Part shown: positions 37,543 to 46,447 of the stretch, in pieces
Numbering within the stretch: position 1 is the stretch's first letter
Layout of the letters: the number at the start of each line of letters is the position of its first letter
Source: Paracoccaceae bacterium
Lineage (GTDB): Bacteria > Pseudomonadota > Alphaproteobacteria > Rhodobacterales > Rhodobacteraceae
DNA length: 64,000 bases
Direction of reading: 5' to 3'
Assembly (NCBI GenBank): GCA_030750975.1
Contig: JASMHC010000015.1
Coordinates: 186,001-250,000, forward strand
The notes under the pieces: model-generated
Databases searched by the model: none
The model's input: the letters and a program-made list of their open reading frames with translations, nothing else
What the model was told of the DNA's origin: nothing
Translations under genes and position numbers: made by a program

Positions 37543-38125
37543 GTTTCCGGCCCCTGATATCCGCCAGAATTTCGCGCACCTGCCGCCACGCCTCTGCCGG
37601 TGATGTCGTCAGAACAATATAATCCGCTTTTTCGCGTTTTTCAGCATCTGGCGTCTGTTTGGCAAGAATAGTCTCGAATTGTGCCGCGCTCATCGTGCCG
37701 CGCCCCAGCACGCGGCGGCGCTGTTCCGCTGCATCGACAGACACGACAACCACCGCATCCATCCGGTCTGCCGCGCCGGTTTCAAACAGCAAGGGGATGT
37801 CCAGGATCACGATCTCGTCGGGATGACGGGCCAGAAACCCTGCCCGATCCTGCGCGACCAGCGGATGAACCACCGCCTCGATCCGTTTCAGGGCGCTTGC
37901 ATCGCCGGCAATAATCGCTTTCAGCTTCTCACGGCTGACCGCGCCATCTTCTATCGCCTCGGGAAAAATCGCTTGCATCGGCGCAACCGCCAAACCGCCT
38001 TGCGCATAAAGCCGGTGAACCGCCGCATCCGCATCCCAAACCGGACACCCTTCATCCGCGAAAAGTTGCGCGGTCGTGGATTTGCCCATCCCGATGGATC
38101 CGGTCAACCCGACGACAAAGCTCAT
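37535..38125 (-). CDS. coaE: Dephospho-CoA kinase
   Basis: A 196-residue kinase for the last step of coenzyme A synthesis, phosphorylating the 3'-OH of dephospho-CoA. The P-loop is GLTGSIGMGKST. VWDADAAVHRLY, VVHPLV and DIPLLFETG follow in the order expected. It starts within the aroE stop (ATGA) and ends 8 bp into dnaQ. Confidence 0.95.
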   Translation of the reverse strand: MSFVVGLTGSIGMGKSTTAQLFADEGCPVWDADAAVHRLYAQGGLAVAPMQAIFPEAIEDGAVSREKLKAIIAGDASALKRIEAVVHPLVAQDRAGFLARHPDEIVILDIPLLFETGAADRMDAVVVVSVDAAEQRRRVLGRGTMSAAQFETILAKQTPDAEKREKADYIVLTTSPAEAWRQVREILADIRGRKHA

Positions 38126-38955
38126 CGCAATACGGCGGCCCGGGCTTTTTCGTCAACTTCGGGACGCATGCCAAACCAGCGCTCAAACCCCGGCACCGCC
38201 TGATGCAACAACATGCCCAGCCCGTCCACCGTGCGGCAGCCGATTTCGGCCGCTTCATCCAGCAGCTTGGTTTGCAGCGGTGTATAAACGATATCCGAAA
38301 CCACGGCCTTCGGGCTAAGCCCTTTCAATGGCACACGAAATTCGCCCTTACCAACCATGCCAAGGCTGGTGGTATTGACCACGGTCGCGGCCTCTTCCAG
38401 CATTTCGCCGGATTTCACCCAATCCACGACCGAGATTTTCGCACCGAAATCCGATTTCATATTCTCCGCCCGAATCCGCGTGCGGTTTGACAGCAGAATT
38501 TCCGGCACCCCTTCTTCCAGCAAGGCCGAGATGATCGCCCGCGCCGCGCCGCCCGCGCCAAGAACCGCACAAGGACCGGCGGTTGGGTCCCAATCGGGTG
38601 CGCCGCTTTTCATGTTCTGGATAAATCCGTGACCATCCGTGTTATCGGCATAAATGCTGCCATCTTCACTGAAACTCAGCGTATTCGCCGCACCAATCAA
38701 CGTGGCCCGATCCGAGACCTTGTCGGCAATGGCCAGCGCCTTTTCCTTATGCGGAATGGTGATGTTGCAACCGACAAAGCCCATTTTGGGCAGGGTGCGC
38801 AACACAGTCTCAAGATCGGATTCAACCACATCCATCGGGATGTAATGTCCGGTTATACCCAGCTCGCGAAACCAATGGCGAAACAGAGCAGGGGATTTAC
38901 TATGGGCAATCGGATGTCCGATGACGCCGGCAATGGGGATTTTCTGGTCACTCAT
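38122..38955 (-). CDS. aroE: Shikimate dehydrogenase (NADP+)
   Basis: A 277-residue enzyme of the shikimate pathway, reducing 3-dehydroshikimate to shikimate. The substrate-site motif SKSPALFRHWF, the catalytic Lys in ITIPHKEKAL, the Asp in NTDGHGFI and the NADP loop GAGGAARAI are all present. The start overlaps the maf stop (ATGA). Confidence 0.95.
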   Translation of the reverse strand: MSDQKIPIAGVIGHPIAHSKSPALFRHWFRELGITGHYIPMDVVESDLETVLRTLPKMGFVGCNITIPHKEKALAIADKVSDRATLIGAANTLSFSEDGSIYADNTDGHGFIQNMKSGAPDWDPTAGPCAVLGAGGAARAIISALLEEGVPEILLSNRTRIRAENMKSDFGAKISVVDWVKSGEMLEEAATVVNTTSLGMVGKGEFRVPLKGLSPKAVVSDIVYTPLQTKLLDEAAEIGCRTVDGLGMLLHQAVPGFERWFGMRPEVDEKARAAVLR

Positions 38956-39551
38956 CCGTTCAAAATTCCTCGGACCGTAAGATAGGATAACAACTCAAGC
39001 AAAGGCACTCCTAGGATTGTAAAGTAATCTCCGTCAATGCGCGAGAACAGTCTGACACCTTCTTCCTCAAGCTTGTACCCCCCGACGGAATGACGGATCG
39101 ACCCCCAGTTACGGGTTACATAATCCTCAAGATAACTGTCCGAGAAATCCCGCATGGTCAGACGCGCCACACCGACATGGCGCCATTTTGGAATGCCGCC
39201 TTCATAGACCACTGCCGCCGACAGCAATGCATGCTGGCCGTTGCGCAATGCCCTTAGCTGGTGTCGCGCCTCGTCGGGATCGCGCGGCTTTGACAAGATC
39301 CGACCACCGAATTCCAACACCTGATCGCATCCGATCACCAAGGCATCGGGGTTCTTCAGCGAAACCTTGCGGGCTTTTCCGTCGGCCAATGCATCCGCCA
39401 CATCCCGGGGCAGGGCGCCCTCGGCCATCATGGCGGCCTTAATGGTTTCTTCATCAATTCGGGCAAGGCTGGTTGTCACCGCCACACCGGCATTTTGCAG
39501 CAATGTCTTTCGGATTTCCGATGCTGAGGCAAGAATGATGGAACCACTCAT
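38952..39551 (-). CDS. maf: Maf-family nucleotide pyrophosphatase (YceF type)
   Basis: A 199-residue Maf protein, hydrolysing non-canonical or methylated nucleoside triphosphates to monophosphates. The N-terminus ILASASEIRKTLLQNAGV, the general-base Asp in VIGCDQVLEFGG, and the C-terminal SVGGYKLEEEGVRLF and GVPLLELL segments match. The ATG at 39551 lies at the edge of the origin region; its last base is shared with a perfect DnaA box. It heads the leftward operon maf-aroE-coaE-dnaQ. Confidence 0.92.
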   Translation of the reverse strand: MSGSIILASASEIRKTLLQNAGVAVTTSLARIDEETIKAAMMAEGALPRDVADALADGKARKVSLKNPDALVIGCDQVLEFGGRILSKPRDPDEARHQLRALRNGQHALLSAAVVYEGGIPKWRHVGVARLTMRDFSDSYLEDYVTRNWGSIRHSVGGYKLEEEGVRLFSRIDGDYFTILGVPLLELLSYLTVRGILNG

Positions 39552-39559
39552 GTGGATAA
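39551..39559 (-). promoter_or_regulatory. Perfect DnaA box
   Basis: TTATCCACA on the minus strand, identical to the strongest E. coli DnaA box, at the maf side of the origin region. It starts on the last base of the maf start codon complement, so DnaA bound here could also affect maf expression. Confidence 0.85.
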
Positions 39560-39706
39560 CTCCGTGGGCAAGCCCGTGGGAAACTGGGTGACAATCCCGT
39601 GGCACTTCGGGCTGATCGGGGATAATCCGGCCCATCTGGGCAAAACCCGCTGATTTATACTTGGTCTGTTCAAATTCATCCCTTGTGGGTTTGAACAAGT
39701 TTTTCC

Positions 39707-39715
39707 TGTGGGTAA
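39707..39715 (-). promoter_or_regulatory. DnaA box, one mismatch
   Basis: TTACCCACA on the minus strand, differing from the consensus at one position, inside the origin region. Confidence 0.7.
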
Positions 39716-39865
39716 AGGGCAAATCCCCGAAATTCTCAAGATTATCCCCGAACAGTGGTAATTCTTAAGCTATTGTAATTATTTATATACTTTCGGTAAT
39801 CCCATGCTTACCCCCAATTTTACCCCCGACATGCACCTTGGTGGACAAGTCTTGGGACCATTCAA

Positions 39866-39874
39866 TAATCCACA
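39866..39874 (+). promoter_or_regulatory. DnaA box, one mismatch
   Basis: TAATCCACA on the plus strand, differing from TTATCCACA at position two, between the two AT-rich stretches of the origin region. Confidence 0.7.
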
Positions 39875-39987
39875 GAAATCCTTGCCCCTACAAAATCATC
39901 AACTTTCTTTTCTTTCTTTATTATTTATTTAGAAAGAAAGGCCACGCGGGATCCCCTTTTCGCGATTTGCTTTGAAAGGCTGAAAAG

Positions 39988-40443
39988 ATGATCGGCGATA
40001 TCCTGATCCTAATCTATCCATGGGTGAAAGCCGTTCATATCATGGCCGTGATCAGCTGGATGGCGGGGCTGTTCTATCTGCCCAGATTGTTTGTCTATCA
40101 TGCGGAGCGGGTTGAACCGGGCAGTGACACCGATGCGCTGTTCCAAACGATGGAGGTTAAGCTGCTGCGCTTCATCATGAATAATGCGATGGTTACTGCC
40201 TGGATTGCCGGCATTCTTATGGCCTTCACTCCGGGGATCATCGATTGGAGCGCTGTGTGGCCCTATACCAAGCTGATTGGCATTCTGGGTATGACATGGT
40301 TCCATATGTGGCTGGCTGGCCGCCGCAAGGATTTTGAACGGGGTGCGAACCTGCTGACCGGCCGCCGATACCGGATGATGAACGAAGTGCCGACTGTGCT
40401 GATGATCGTGATCGTGGTCTCGGTCGTGGTGCGCCCGTTCTGA
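39988..40443 (+). CDS. hemJ: Protoporphyrinogen IX oxidase HemJ
   Basis: A 151-residue membrane protein with four helices, the usual HemJ size. The first helix carries the family His/Tyr pattern in VKAVHIMAVISWMAGLFYLPRLFVYH, and the loop MTWFHMWLAGRRKDF contains the conserved His/Lys region. HemJ oxidises protoporphyrinogen IX to protoporphyrin IX in bacteria lacking HemG/HemY-type oxidases. It is the first gene on the right of oriC. The ATG at 39988 follows GAAAGGC. Confidence 0.88.
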   Translation: MIGDILILIYPWVKAVHIMAVISWMAGLFYLPRLFVYHAERVEPGSDTDALFQTMEVKLLRFIMNNAMVTAWIAGILMAFTPGIIDWSAVWPYTKLIGILGMTWFHMWLAGRRKDFERGANLLTGRRYRMMNEVPTVLMIVIVVSVVVRPF

Positions 40444-40538
40444 GCGGTTTGTTGACTCGGACACACCAAGGCGATACACCCCCGCCAAACCACACCCGTC
40501 CGGGCTGTGGGTCTCCGAATTGAAAATCCAAATCTTTG

Positions 40539-40563
40539 TCTGCCTTCGGGCGGATTTCAGGAG
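40539..40563 (+). promoter_or_regulatory. UUCG hairpin and Shine-Dalgarno in the rho leader
   Basis: TCTGCC and GGCGGA arms around a TTCG tetraloop (40539-40554) end five bases before the AGGAG ribosome-binding site of rho. Such a stable hairpin may shape translation or attenuation of rho, which is commonly autoregulated, but no specific mechanism can be read here. The remaining leader from the hemJ stop (40444) shows nothing else clear. Confidence 0.4.
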
Positions 40564-40572
40564 TCTTTGTAA

Positions 40573-41841
40573 ATGACCGACCGTTTGAACCTTGCCGATC
40601 TCAAGGCCAAAAGCCCCAAAGACCTTCTGGCCATGGCCGAAGAGCTTGAGATCGAAAATGCCTCGACCATGCGCAAGGGCGAAATGATGTTCCAGATCCT
40701 GCGCGAACGTGCGGATGAAGGCTGGGAAGTATCAGGCGACGGTGTGCTGGAAGTGCTGCAAGATGGCTTTGGCTTCCTGCGCTCGCCCGAGGCGAATTAT
40801 CTGCCCGGTCCTGACGACATTTACGTCTCGCCCGACATGATCAAGAAGTTTTCGTTGCGCACCGGTGACACAATTGACGGGGTGATCAAGGCCCCGGACG
40901 GGGAAGAGCGTTACTTTGCCCTGACCAATGTTTCGAAGATCAATTTCGAAGATCCCGAAAAAGCCAAGCACAAGATCAACTTTGACAACCTGACGCCGCT
41001 TTACCCCGACGAGCGTCTGAAAATGGAAACCAACGATCCGGCGACCAAAGACCGGTCGGCGCGGATCATTGATCTGGTGGCGCCTATCGGTAAAGGCCAG
41101 CGGTCGCTGATCGTGGCCCCTCCGCGGACCGGTAAGACGGTGATCCTGCAAAACATCGCCAACTCGATCGAGAAGAACCACCCTGAATGCTATCTGATCG
41201 TGTTGCTGATCGATGAACGCCCCGAAGAGGTGACGGATATGCAGCGCTCGGTGAAGGGCGAAGTTGTCTCGTCAACCTTTGACGAACCGGCCACCCGTCA
41301 CGTGGCCGTGGCCGAAATGGTGATCGAGAAAGCCAAGCGTCTGGTTGAACATAAGCGTGATGTCGTGATCCTTCTTGATTCGATCACCCGCCTGGGCCGC
41401 GCGTTCAACACCGTTGTGCCATCCTCGGGCAAGGTTCTGACCGGCGGCGTGGACGCCAATGCCCTACAACGCCCCAAGCGGTTCTTTGGTGCCGCGCGGA
41501 ATATCGAAGAGGGCGGGTCGCTGACCATCATCTCAACCGCTCTGATCGACACGGGCAGCCGGATGGACGAGGTGATTTTCGAAGAATTCAAAGGCACCGG
41601 TAACTCGGAAATCGTTCTTGATCGCAAGATCGCCGACAAGCGTGTCTTCCCGGCCATCGACATTCTTAAATCTGGCACGCGGAAAGAGGATCTGCTGGTC
41701 GACAAAGTCGATCTTCAGAAAACATTCGTTCTGCGCCGTATCCTGAACCCGATGGGCACCACCGACGCCATCGAGTTCCTGATTTCGAAACTGAAGCAGA
41801 CCAAGACCAACGAAGAATTCTTCGATTCAATGAACGCCTGA
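40573..41841 (+). CDS. rho: Transcription termination factor Rho
   Basis: A 422-residue hexameric RNA helicase. The N-terminal Rho domain begins [21 protein letters not shown], followed by the RNA-binding cold-shock-like domain ([34 protein letters not shown]) and the ATPase domain with Walker [15 protein letters not shown], the [12 protein letters not shown] segment, and the Q/R-loop region [14 protein letters not shown]. The length and motifs are complete. An AGGAG site precedes the ATG. Confidence 0.97.
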   Translation: MTDRLNLADLKAKSPKDLLAMAEELEIENASTMRKGEMMFQILRERADEGWEVSGDGVLEVLQDGFGFLRSPEANYLPGPDDIYVSPDMIKKFSLRTGDTIDGVIKAPDGEERYFALTNVSKINFEDPEKAKHKINFDNLTPLYPDERLKMETNDPATKDRSARIIDLVAPIGKGQRSLIVAPPRTGKTVILQNIANSIEKNHPECYLIVLLIDERPEEVTDMQRSVKGEVVSSTFDEPATRHVAVAEMVIEKAKRLVEHKRDVVILLDSITRLGRAFNTVVPSSGKVLTGGVDANALQRPKRFFGAARNIEEGGSLTIISTALIDTGSRMDEVIFEEFKGTGNSEIVLDRKIADKRVFPAIDILKSGTRKEDLLVDKVDLQKTFVLRRILNPMGTTDAIEFLISKLKQTKTNEEFFDSMNA

Positions 41842-41866
41842 TCCTCGGGTCAGGGGGCCTGACGGC

Positions 41867-43150
41867 ATGGACACGATCTTTGCACTCGCCACCGCTCAGG
41901 GCAAAGCGGGCGTCGCCGTGGTCCGGGTATCCGGGCCATCGGCCTTTGCGGCCTGCGAAACGCTTTGCGGATCATTGCCCGAACCGCGCATGGCGTCTCT
42001 GCGCCGTTTGACAGGGGCCAAGGGCACTCTTCTGGACGAGGCGCTGGTGCTGGTGTTTCAAGCCGGTCACAGTTTCACTGGTGAAAATGTTGTCGAATTA
42101 CAGCTTCACGGGTCTGTGGCGATCATCCGCGCCGTCCTGGCGACGCTTGGCGATATGGACGGTTTGCGGCTGGCCGAGCCAGGCGAATTTACCCGCCGCG
42201 CGCTGGAAAACGAACGCCTGGACCTTGCCCAGATCGAAGGCCTGTCAGACCTGATCGAAGCTGAAAGCGAAGCACAGCGCCGTCAGGCGATGCGCGTTTT
42301 CGAAGGGGCGCTGGGCGACAAGGCCGAAACCTGGCGGCGCGATCTGATCCGCGCGGCGGCGCTGATAGAAGCGACCATAGATTTCGCCGATGAAGACGTG
42401 CCCGAGGATGTGATGCCCGAGGTTTCGGATTTGCTGACCAGGGTTGAAGAGTCTTTGCGCGATGAGGCGACAGGCGCAAAAATTGCCGAACGTATCCGGG
42501 AAGGGTTTGAGATTGCAATCATTGGCGCGCCAAACGCCGGAAAATCTACTCTTCTCAATATGTTAGCCGGTCGTGACGCGGCGATAACCTCGGAATATGC
42601 CGGTACGACGCGGGACATTATCGAGGTGCGGATGGATCTTGGCGGCTTGCCGGTCACATTGCTTGACACGGCTGGTTTGCGTAACACGGATGACCCCGTT
42701 GAAGGTATCGGAATTGATCGCGCCATCGCGCGTGCGGAACGTGCGGATTTGCGGGTTTTCCTGATGTCCGATCACCCTTTGTCGATGACACCGGGACCCG
42801 AGGATATCGTCTTGCGCGGCAAGGCCGATATCGTGCCCGGCGATGAACCCGGAATTTCGGGCAAGACGGGGGAAGGGGTTTCCGATCTCGTCGACCGTAT
42901 CTCAGATACTTTGACGGCCCGCGCAACGGGCGTGAAAACCGCGATTCGCGAACGTCACAGGATCGCCATCGAGCAGGGAATCTCGGGCATTCTGGCGGCG
43001 AAGCGCCTGCTGGCTCAGGGGGCCGAATTTTCCGACCTTGCCGCGGAAGAACTGCGCAGCGTTGTCCGGTCGCTCGATTCTCTGGTGGGTCGCGTGGATG
43101 TCGAGAATCTGTTAGACGAGATTTTCGCCAGCTTTTGCCTCGGCAAGTAA
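41867..43150 (+). CDS. mnmE: tRNA uridine-5-carboxymethylaminomethyl modification GTPase MnmE
   Basis: A 427-residue GTPase that with MnmG modifies the wobble uridine of tRNAs. The N-terminal tetrahydrofolate-binding domain ([21 protein letters not shown]) is followed by helices and an inserted G domain with [12 protein letters not shown] (G1) and [13 protein letters not shown] (G3). The C-terminus FCLGK has the catalytic Cys needed for modification. The mnmG ribosome-binding site directly abuts the stop codon. Confidence 0.96.
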   Translation: MDTIFALATAQGKAGVAVVRVSGPSAFAACETLCGSLPEPRMASLRRLTGAKGTLLDEALVLVFQAGHSFTGENVVELQLHGSVAIIRAVLATLGDMDGLRLAEPGEFTRRALENERLDLAQIEGLSDLIEAESEAQRRQAMRVFEGALGDKAETWRRDLIRAAALIEATIDFADEDVPEDVMPEVSDLLTRVEESLRDEATGAKIAERIREGFEIAIIGAPNAGKSTLLNMLAGRDAAITSEYAGTTRDIIEVRMDLGGLPVTLLDTAGLRNTDDPVEGIGIDRAIARAERADLRVFLMSDHPLSMTPGPEDIVLRGKADIVPGDEPGISGKTGEGVSDLVDRISDTLTARATGVKTAIRERHRIAIEQGISGILAAKRLLAQGAEFSDLAAEELRSVVRSLDSLVGRVDVENLLDEIFASFCLGK

Positions 43151-43154
43151 GGAG

Positions 43155-43170
43155 TGTTTCACGTGAAACA
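43155..43170. promoter_or_regulatory. parS centromere site 1
   Basis: TGTTTCACGTGAAACA, a perfect 16-bp palindrome identical to the bacterial parS consensus bound by ParB. It lies between the mnmG ribosome-binding site and the first codons of mnmG, and contains the preferred GTG start codon (43163-43165). Confidence 0.96.
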
Positions 43171-45028
43171 TTTTGACGTCATCGTAATCGGAGGCGGTCA
43201 CGCCGGTGCCGACGCCGCCCATGCAGCGGCCCGTATGGGGGCGCAGACGGCGCTGGTGACGCTAAGCCGGAATGATCTAGGTGTGATGTCCTGCAACCCG
43301 GCCATCGGTGGATTGGGTAAAGGCCATCTCGTGCGCGAGATTGATGCCATGGACGGTGTAATGGGCCGCGTTGCCGACAAGGCCGGTATCCAGTTTCGCC
43401 TGCTGAACCGTCGAAAAGGGCCAGCGGTGCAAGGCCCGCGAGCGCAAGCGGATCGCAAGATATACCGGCGCGAGATGCTGGCCGAGATCGAAGCGCAGCC
43501 CAATCTTGCGATTATCGAAGGCGAGGCGGCTGATTTCATCATGTCCGACAATCGCGTCACCGGCATAGTGCTGGCAGACGGAAACAGGCTGCATGCGAAA
43601 GCGGTTATCCTGACGACGGGCACGTTTTTGCGTGGGGTCATCCACATCGGGCCCGAACAGCGGCAGGGTGGTCGCATGGGCGACAAACCGTCGATCAAGC
43701 TGGCCGAGCGGATTGACGGGTTCAATCTGCCGCTGGGCCGGCTGAAAACCGGAACGCCCCCGCGTCTGGATGGTCGGACGATCAAATGGGACTTGCTTGA
43801 AAGCCAACCGGGTGATGAAGACCCCGTGCTGTTTTCCTTTATGTCCAAAGCGGTCACGGCCCCTCAGGTATCTTGCGGAATCACCCATACGAACGAGAAA
43901 ACTCATAAGATCATCCGCGACAACCTTACGCTTTCGGCGATGTATGGCGGACATATCGAAGGTGTTGGCCCGCGCTATTGCCCCTCGATCGAGGATAAGA
44001 TTGTCCGGTTTGCGGACAAGCCCTCGCACCAGATATTTCTTGAACCTGAAGGCGCGGATGATCACACCGTTTATCCAAACGGCATTTCCACGTCGCTACC
44101 GGTGGACGTGCAAGAGGCCTATGTTCACTCGATTTATGGCCTTGAAGACGCGGTGATCCTGCAACCGGGCTATGCGATCGAGTATGATTACGTCGATCCA
44201 CGCGCCCTGCGCCGCACGCTCGAGGTGAAATCCGTGCCAGGGCTGTATCTGGCGGGGCAGATCAACGGAACCACGGGCTATGAAGAGGCGGCCGCTCAGG
44301 GATTGGTGGCAGGTCTGAATGCGGCCCTGGCGGCGCAAGATCGTGATCCGGTGACGTTCAGCCGTGCCGACAGCTATATCGGCGTGATGATTGACGATCT
44401 CGTAACCCGCGGCGTGTCCGAGCCTTACCGCATGTTCACCTCGCGTGCGGAATTTCGGCTTGCCCTTCGCGCCGATAATGCCGACCAGCGCCTTACGCCT
44501 ATTGGCCTAAGGCTTGGCTGTGTTGGCAATGCTCGAAAATCCGCATTTTCGTTGAAATTGAAGCGATTGACCGATGCAAAAGCCCGCATCACTTCGGTCA
44601 CATATACCCCTAAAATGCTGAACGAGGCGGGAATCGCGGTTAATCAGGACGGCAACCGCCGGACCGGCTTTGATATTCTGGCCTTCCCAGATGTGACTTT
44701 TGACGATCTTCTAAAGCTCGATCCGTCGCTGGATGACGTTGACCTTGAAATTCGACAGCAGGTTTCGCGCGATGCGCTGTATCACAACTATATAGAGCGC
44801 CAGAAAAAGGATGTTGAGGCGCTGCAACGGGATGAAGCGCAGCGAATCCCCGAAAGTTTTGATTTCATGGTGTTGGACGGTCTGTCCAACGAGCTGAAGG
44901 GCAAATTGGATCGTGCGCGTCCGGAAACGCTGGCTCAGGCGGGGCGCATTGACGGCATGACTCCGGCTGCGATGACGCTATTGCTGGCAAAGCTTCGCCA
45001 GGCCGAAAAGCAGCGGGCGTCACGATGA
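43163..45028 (+). CDS. mnmG: tRNA uridine-5-carboxymethylaminomethyl modification enzyme MnmG
   Basis: A 621-residue FAD enzyme, partner of MnmE. FAD-binding motif [32 protein letters not shown], and the C-terminal MnmE-interacting helices are present. I place the start at the GTG at 43163 ([12 protein letters not shown]) because GGAG at 43151-43154 is then eight bases upstream; the earlier in-frame GTG at 43154 overlaps that site. The chosen GTG lies in the middle of a perfect parS site. The stop overlaps rsmG (ATGA). Confidence 0.95.
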   Translation: MKHFDVIVIGGGHAGADAAHAAARMGAQTALVTLSRNDLGVMSCNPAIGGLGKGHLVREIDAMDGVMGRVADKAGIQFRLLNRRKGPAVQGPRAQADRKIYRREMLAEIEAQPNLAIIEGEAADFIMSDNRVTGIVLADGNRLHAKAVILTTGTFLRGVIHIGPEQRQGGRMGDKPSIKLAERIDGFNLPLGRLKTGTPPRLDGRTIKWDLLESQPGDEDPVLFSFMSKAVTAPQVSCGITHTNEKTHKIIRDNLTLSAMYGGHIEGVGPRYCPSIEDKIVRFADKPSHQIFLEPEGADDHTVYPNGISTSLPVDVQEAYVHSIYGLEDAVILQPGYAIEYDYVDPRALRRTLEVKSVPGLYLAGQINGTTGYEEAAAQGLVAGLNAALAAQDRDPVTFSRADSYIGVMIDDLVTRGVSEPYRMFTSRAEFRLALRADNADQRLTPIGLRLGCVGNARKSAFSLKLKRLTDAKARITSVTYTPKMLNEAGIAVNQDGNRRTGFDILAFPDVTFDDLLKLDPSLDDVDLEIRQQVSRDALYHNYIERQKKDVEALQRDEAQRIPESFDFMVLDGLSNELKGKLDRARPETLAQAGRIDGMTPAAMTLLLAKLRQAEKQRASR

Positions 45029-45627
45029 GCGATTTGAATGTTTCACGTGAAACAATGCAAAGGCTGGAGCATTACCTTTCGCTGCTGAAAAAGTGGAATC
45101 CATCGATAAATCTGGTCGCTAAATCCACGATTGACGAAGCCTGGACACGCCATTTCACCGATTCCATCCAAATTTATCGTCATGCGCCCGAAAACTGGAG
45201 AATCTGGGCCGATTTGGGCAGCGGAGGCGGCTTCCCCGGCGCGGTCATTGCGATCATGGCGCAGGAACTCAATCCGGCAGGCACGGTGAGTTTGGTCGAA
45301 AGCGACCAGCGCAAATCCACCTTTCTGCGAACGGTTTTTCGCGAAACCGGCGTCAACGCCAAGGTCATCACGCAACGGATTGAAGCGACCGAACCCCTGA
45401 GCGCCGATATCATTTCCGCCCGCGCTCTTGCGGAGTTAACCACTCTTTTAGAATTTGCGCATATTCACGGTAAACCAAGCGTAACCTGCCTGTTTCCAAA
45501 AGGCGAAAGTTGGGAAAAAGAGCTTTTGGTGGCGCAAGAATCGTGGTCATTCGGGTGCGAGGTGATTAAAAGTGAAACCAACCCGCAAGCGACTGTTCTG
45601 AAAGTTAAGGATCTGACACGTGCCTGA
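45025..45627 (+). CDS. rsmG: 16S rRNA (guanine-527-N7)-methyltransferase RsmG
   Basis: A 200-residue SAM-dependent methyltransferase (GidB) that methylates G527 in 16S rRNA. SAM motif I is [29 protein letters not shown] and SARALAEL are typical. The N-terminus NVSRET is encoded by a parS site. It starts in the mnmG stop (ATGA) and overlaps parA by 8 bp. Confidence 0.95.
   Translation: MSDLNVSRETMQRLEHYLSLLKKWNPSINLVAKSTIDEAWTRHFTDSIQIYRHAPENWRIWADLGSGGGFPGAVIAIMAQELNPAGTVSLVESDQRKSTFLRTVFRETGVNAKVITQRIEATEPLSADIISARALAELTTLLEFAHIHGKPSVTCLFPKGESWEKELLVAQESWSFGCEVIKSETNPQATVLKVKDLTRA
45039..45054. promoter_or_regulatory. parS centromere site 2
   Basis: A second perfect copy of the 16-bp palindrome (see site 1), inside codons 5-10 of rsmG. 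The reading frame through it gives NVSRET, the common beginning of RsmG proteins in bacteria that keep parS here. Confidence 0.96.
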
Positions 45628-46423
45628 TCTCAGCTCCAACCATCCGCGCATTATTTCTGTTGCGAACCAGAAGGGCGGGGTGGGCAAAACGACGACCACG
45701 ATCAATCTGGCCGCCGCGATGGCCGAGCTTGGTTTTAAGGTGCTGGTGGTTGATCTGGACCCGCAGGGCAATGCTTCGACCGGTCTGGGAATTGCCGCAA
45801 ATGAACGCGCTGTAACGACCTATGACCTGTTGTTGGAAGAAACCGATCTGAAATCGGCGATCCGCAACACAAGCACGAAGGGTATTTCGATCATTCCGGC
45901 GACAACCGACCTTAGTTCGGCTGATATGGAGCTGTTTTCAAACGATCACCGCAGCACTTTGCTGCGTAAGGCTTTGCGCAGCAATGCGATGGAGAATTTC
46001 GGGTTTCACTTTATCTTTATCGACTGCCCACCGTCGCTTTCGCTGCTGACGGTGAATGCGATGGTGGCTTCGGATTCGGTGCTGGTGCCGCTGCAAAGCG
46101 AATTTTTTGCGCTTGAGGGCTTGTCTCAGCTGATGCTGACCATTCGCGAGGTGCGCCAAACCGCCAATAAGGGTTTGCGGATCGAAGGCATTGTCTTAAC
46201 GATGTATGACCAGCGCAACAATCTTTCGCAGATGGTGGACGAAGACGCGCGGGAAAACCTTGGGGATCTGGTGTTCAAGACACAAATCCCCCGCAACGTT
46301 CGCGTGTCCGAGGCGCCTTCTTTTGCGGTTCCGGTGTTGGAATATGACGGAAACTCGAAGGGTGCTTTGGCCTATCGGGCGCTGGCCAAAGAGGTTTTGC
46401 AGCGATACCGTAAAGCGGCCTGA
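45620..46423 (+). CDS. parA: Chromosome partitioning ATPase ParA
   Basis: A 267-residue ParA/Soj ATPase that moves ParB-parS complexes during segregation. The deviant Walker A motif VANQKGGVGKTTTTINLA, Walker A' VLVVDLDPQGNASTGLG and Walker B FIFIDCPPSLSLLTVNAM are complete. It starts with GTG at 45620 behind AAGGA, overlapping rsmG by 8 bp. ParB follows after 24 bp, forming the mnmE-mnmG-rsmG-parA-parB cluster. Confidence 0.96.
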   Translation: MPDLSSNHPRIISVANQKGGVGKTTTTINLAAAMAELGFKVLVVDLDPQGNASTGLGIAANERAVTTYDLLLEETDLKSAIRNTSTKGISIIPATTDLSSADMELFSNDHRSTLLRKALRSNAMENFGFHFIFIDCPPSLSLLTVNAMVASDSVLVPLQSEFFALEGLSQLMLTIREVRQTANKGLRIEGIVLTMYDQRNNLSQMVDEDARENLGDLVFKTQIPRNVRVSEAPSFAVPVLEYDGNSKGALAYRALAKEVLQRYRKAA

Positions 46424-46447
46424 CGGCAGCAGAATAGAAAGAAAAGC

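Larger units (their letters stand above)
39552..39987. other. Probable chromosomal replication origin (oriC)
   Basis: This 436-bp gap has no plausible gene and is far more AT-rich than its surroundings. DnaA-box-like 9-mers are a perfect TGTGGATAA (39551-39559), TGTGGGTAA (39707-39715) and TAATCCACA (39866-39874) with one mismatch each, and weaker TGTGGGTTT (39684-39692) and TTATCCCCG (39742-39750). AT-rich stretches at about 39757-39800 and 39893-39935 could be the unwinding element, the second ending in an imperfect hairpin of CTTTCTTT and AAAGAAAG arms. Gene direction flips here and parS-parAB is 3-7 kb away, matching alphaproteobacterial origins near hem genes and maf-aroE. Confidence 0.85.

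Noticed and set aside
39765-39779. CtrA box in the origin (TTAA-N7-TTAA)
   Set aside because: TTAA-N7-TAAT was found, but the second half-site is wrong and CtrA control of replication is not general in Rhodobacteraceae.
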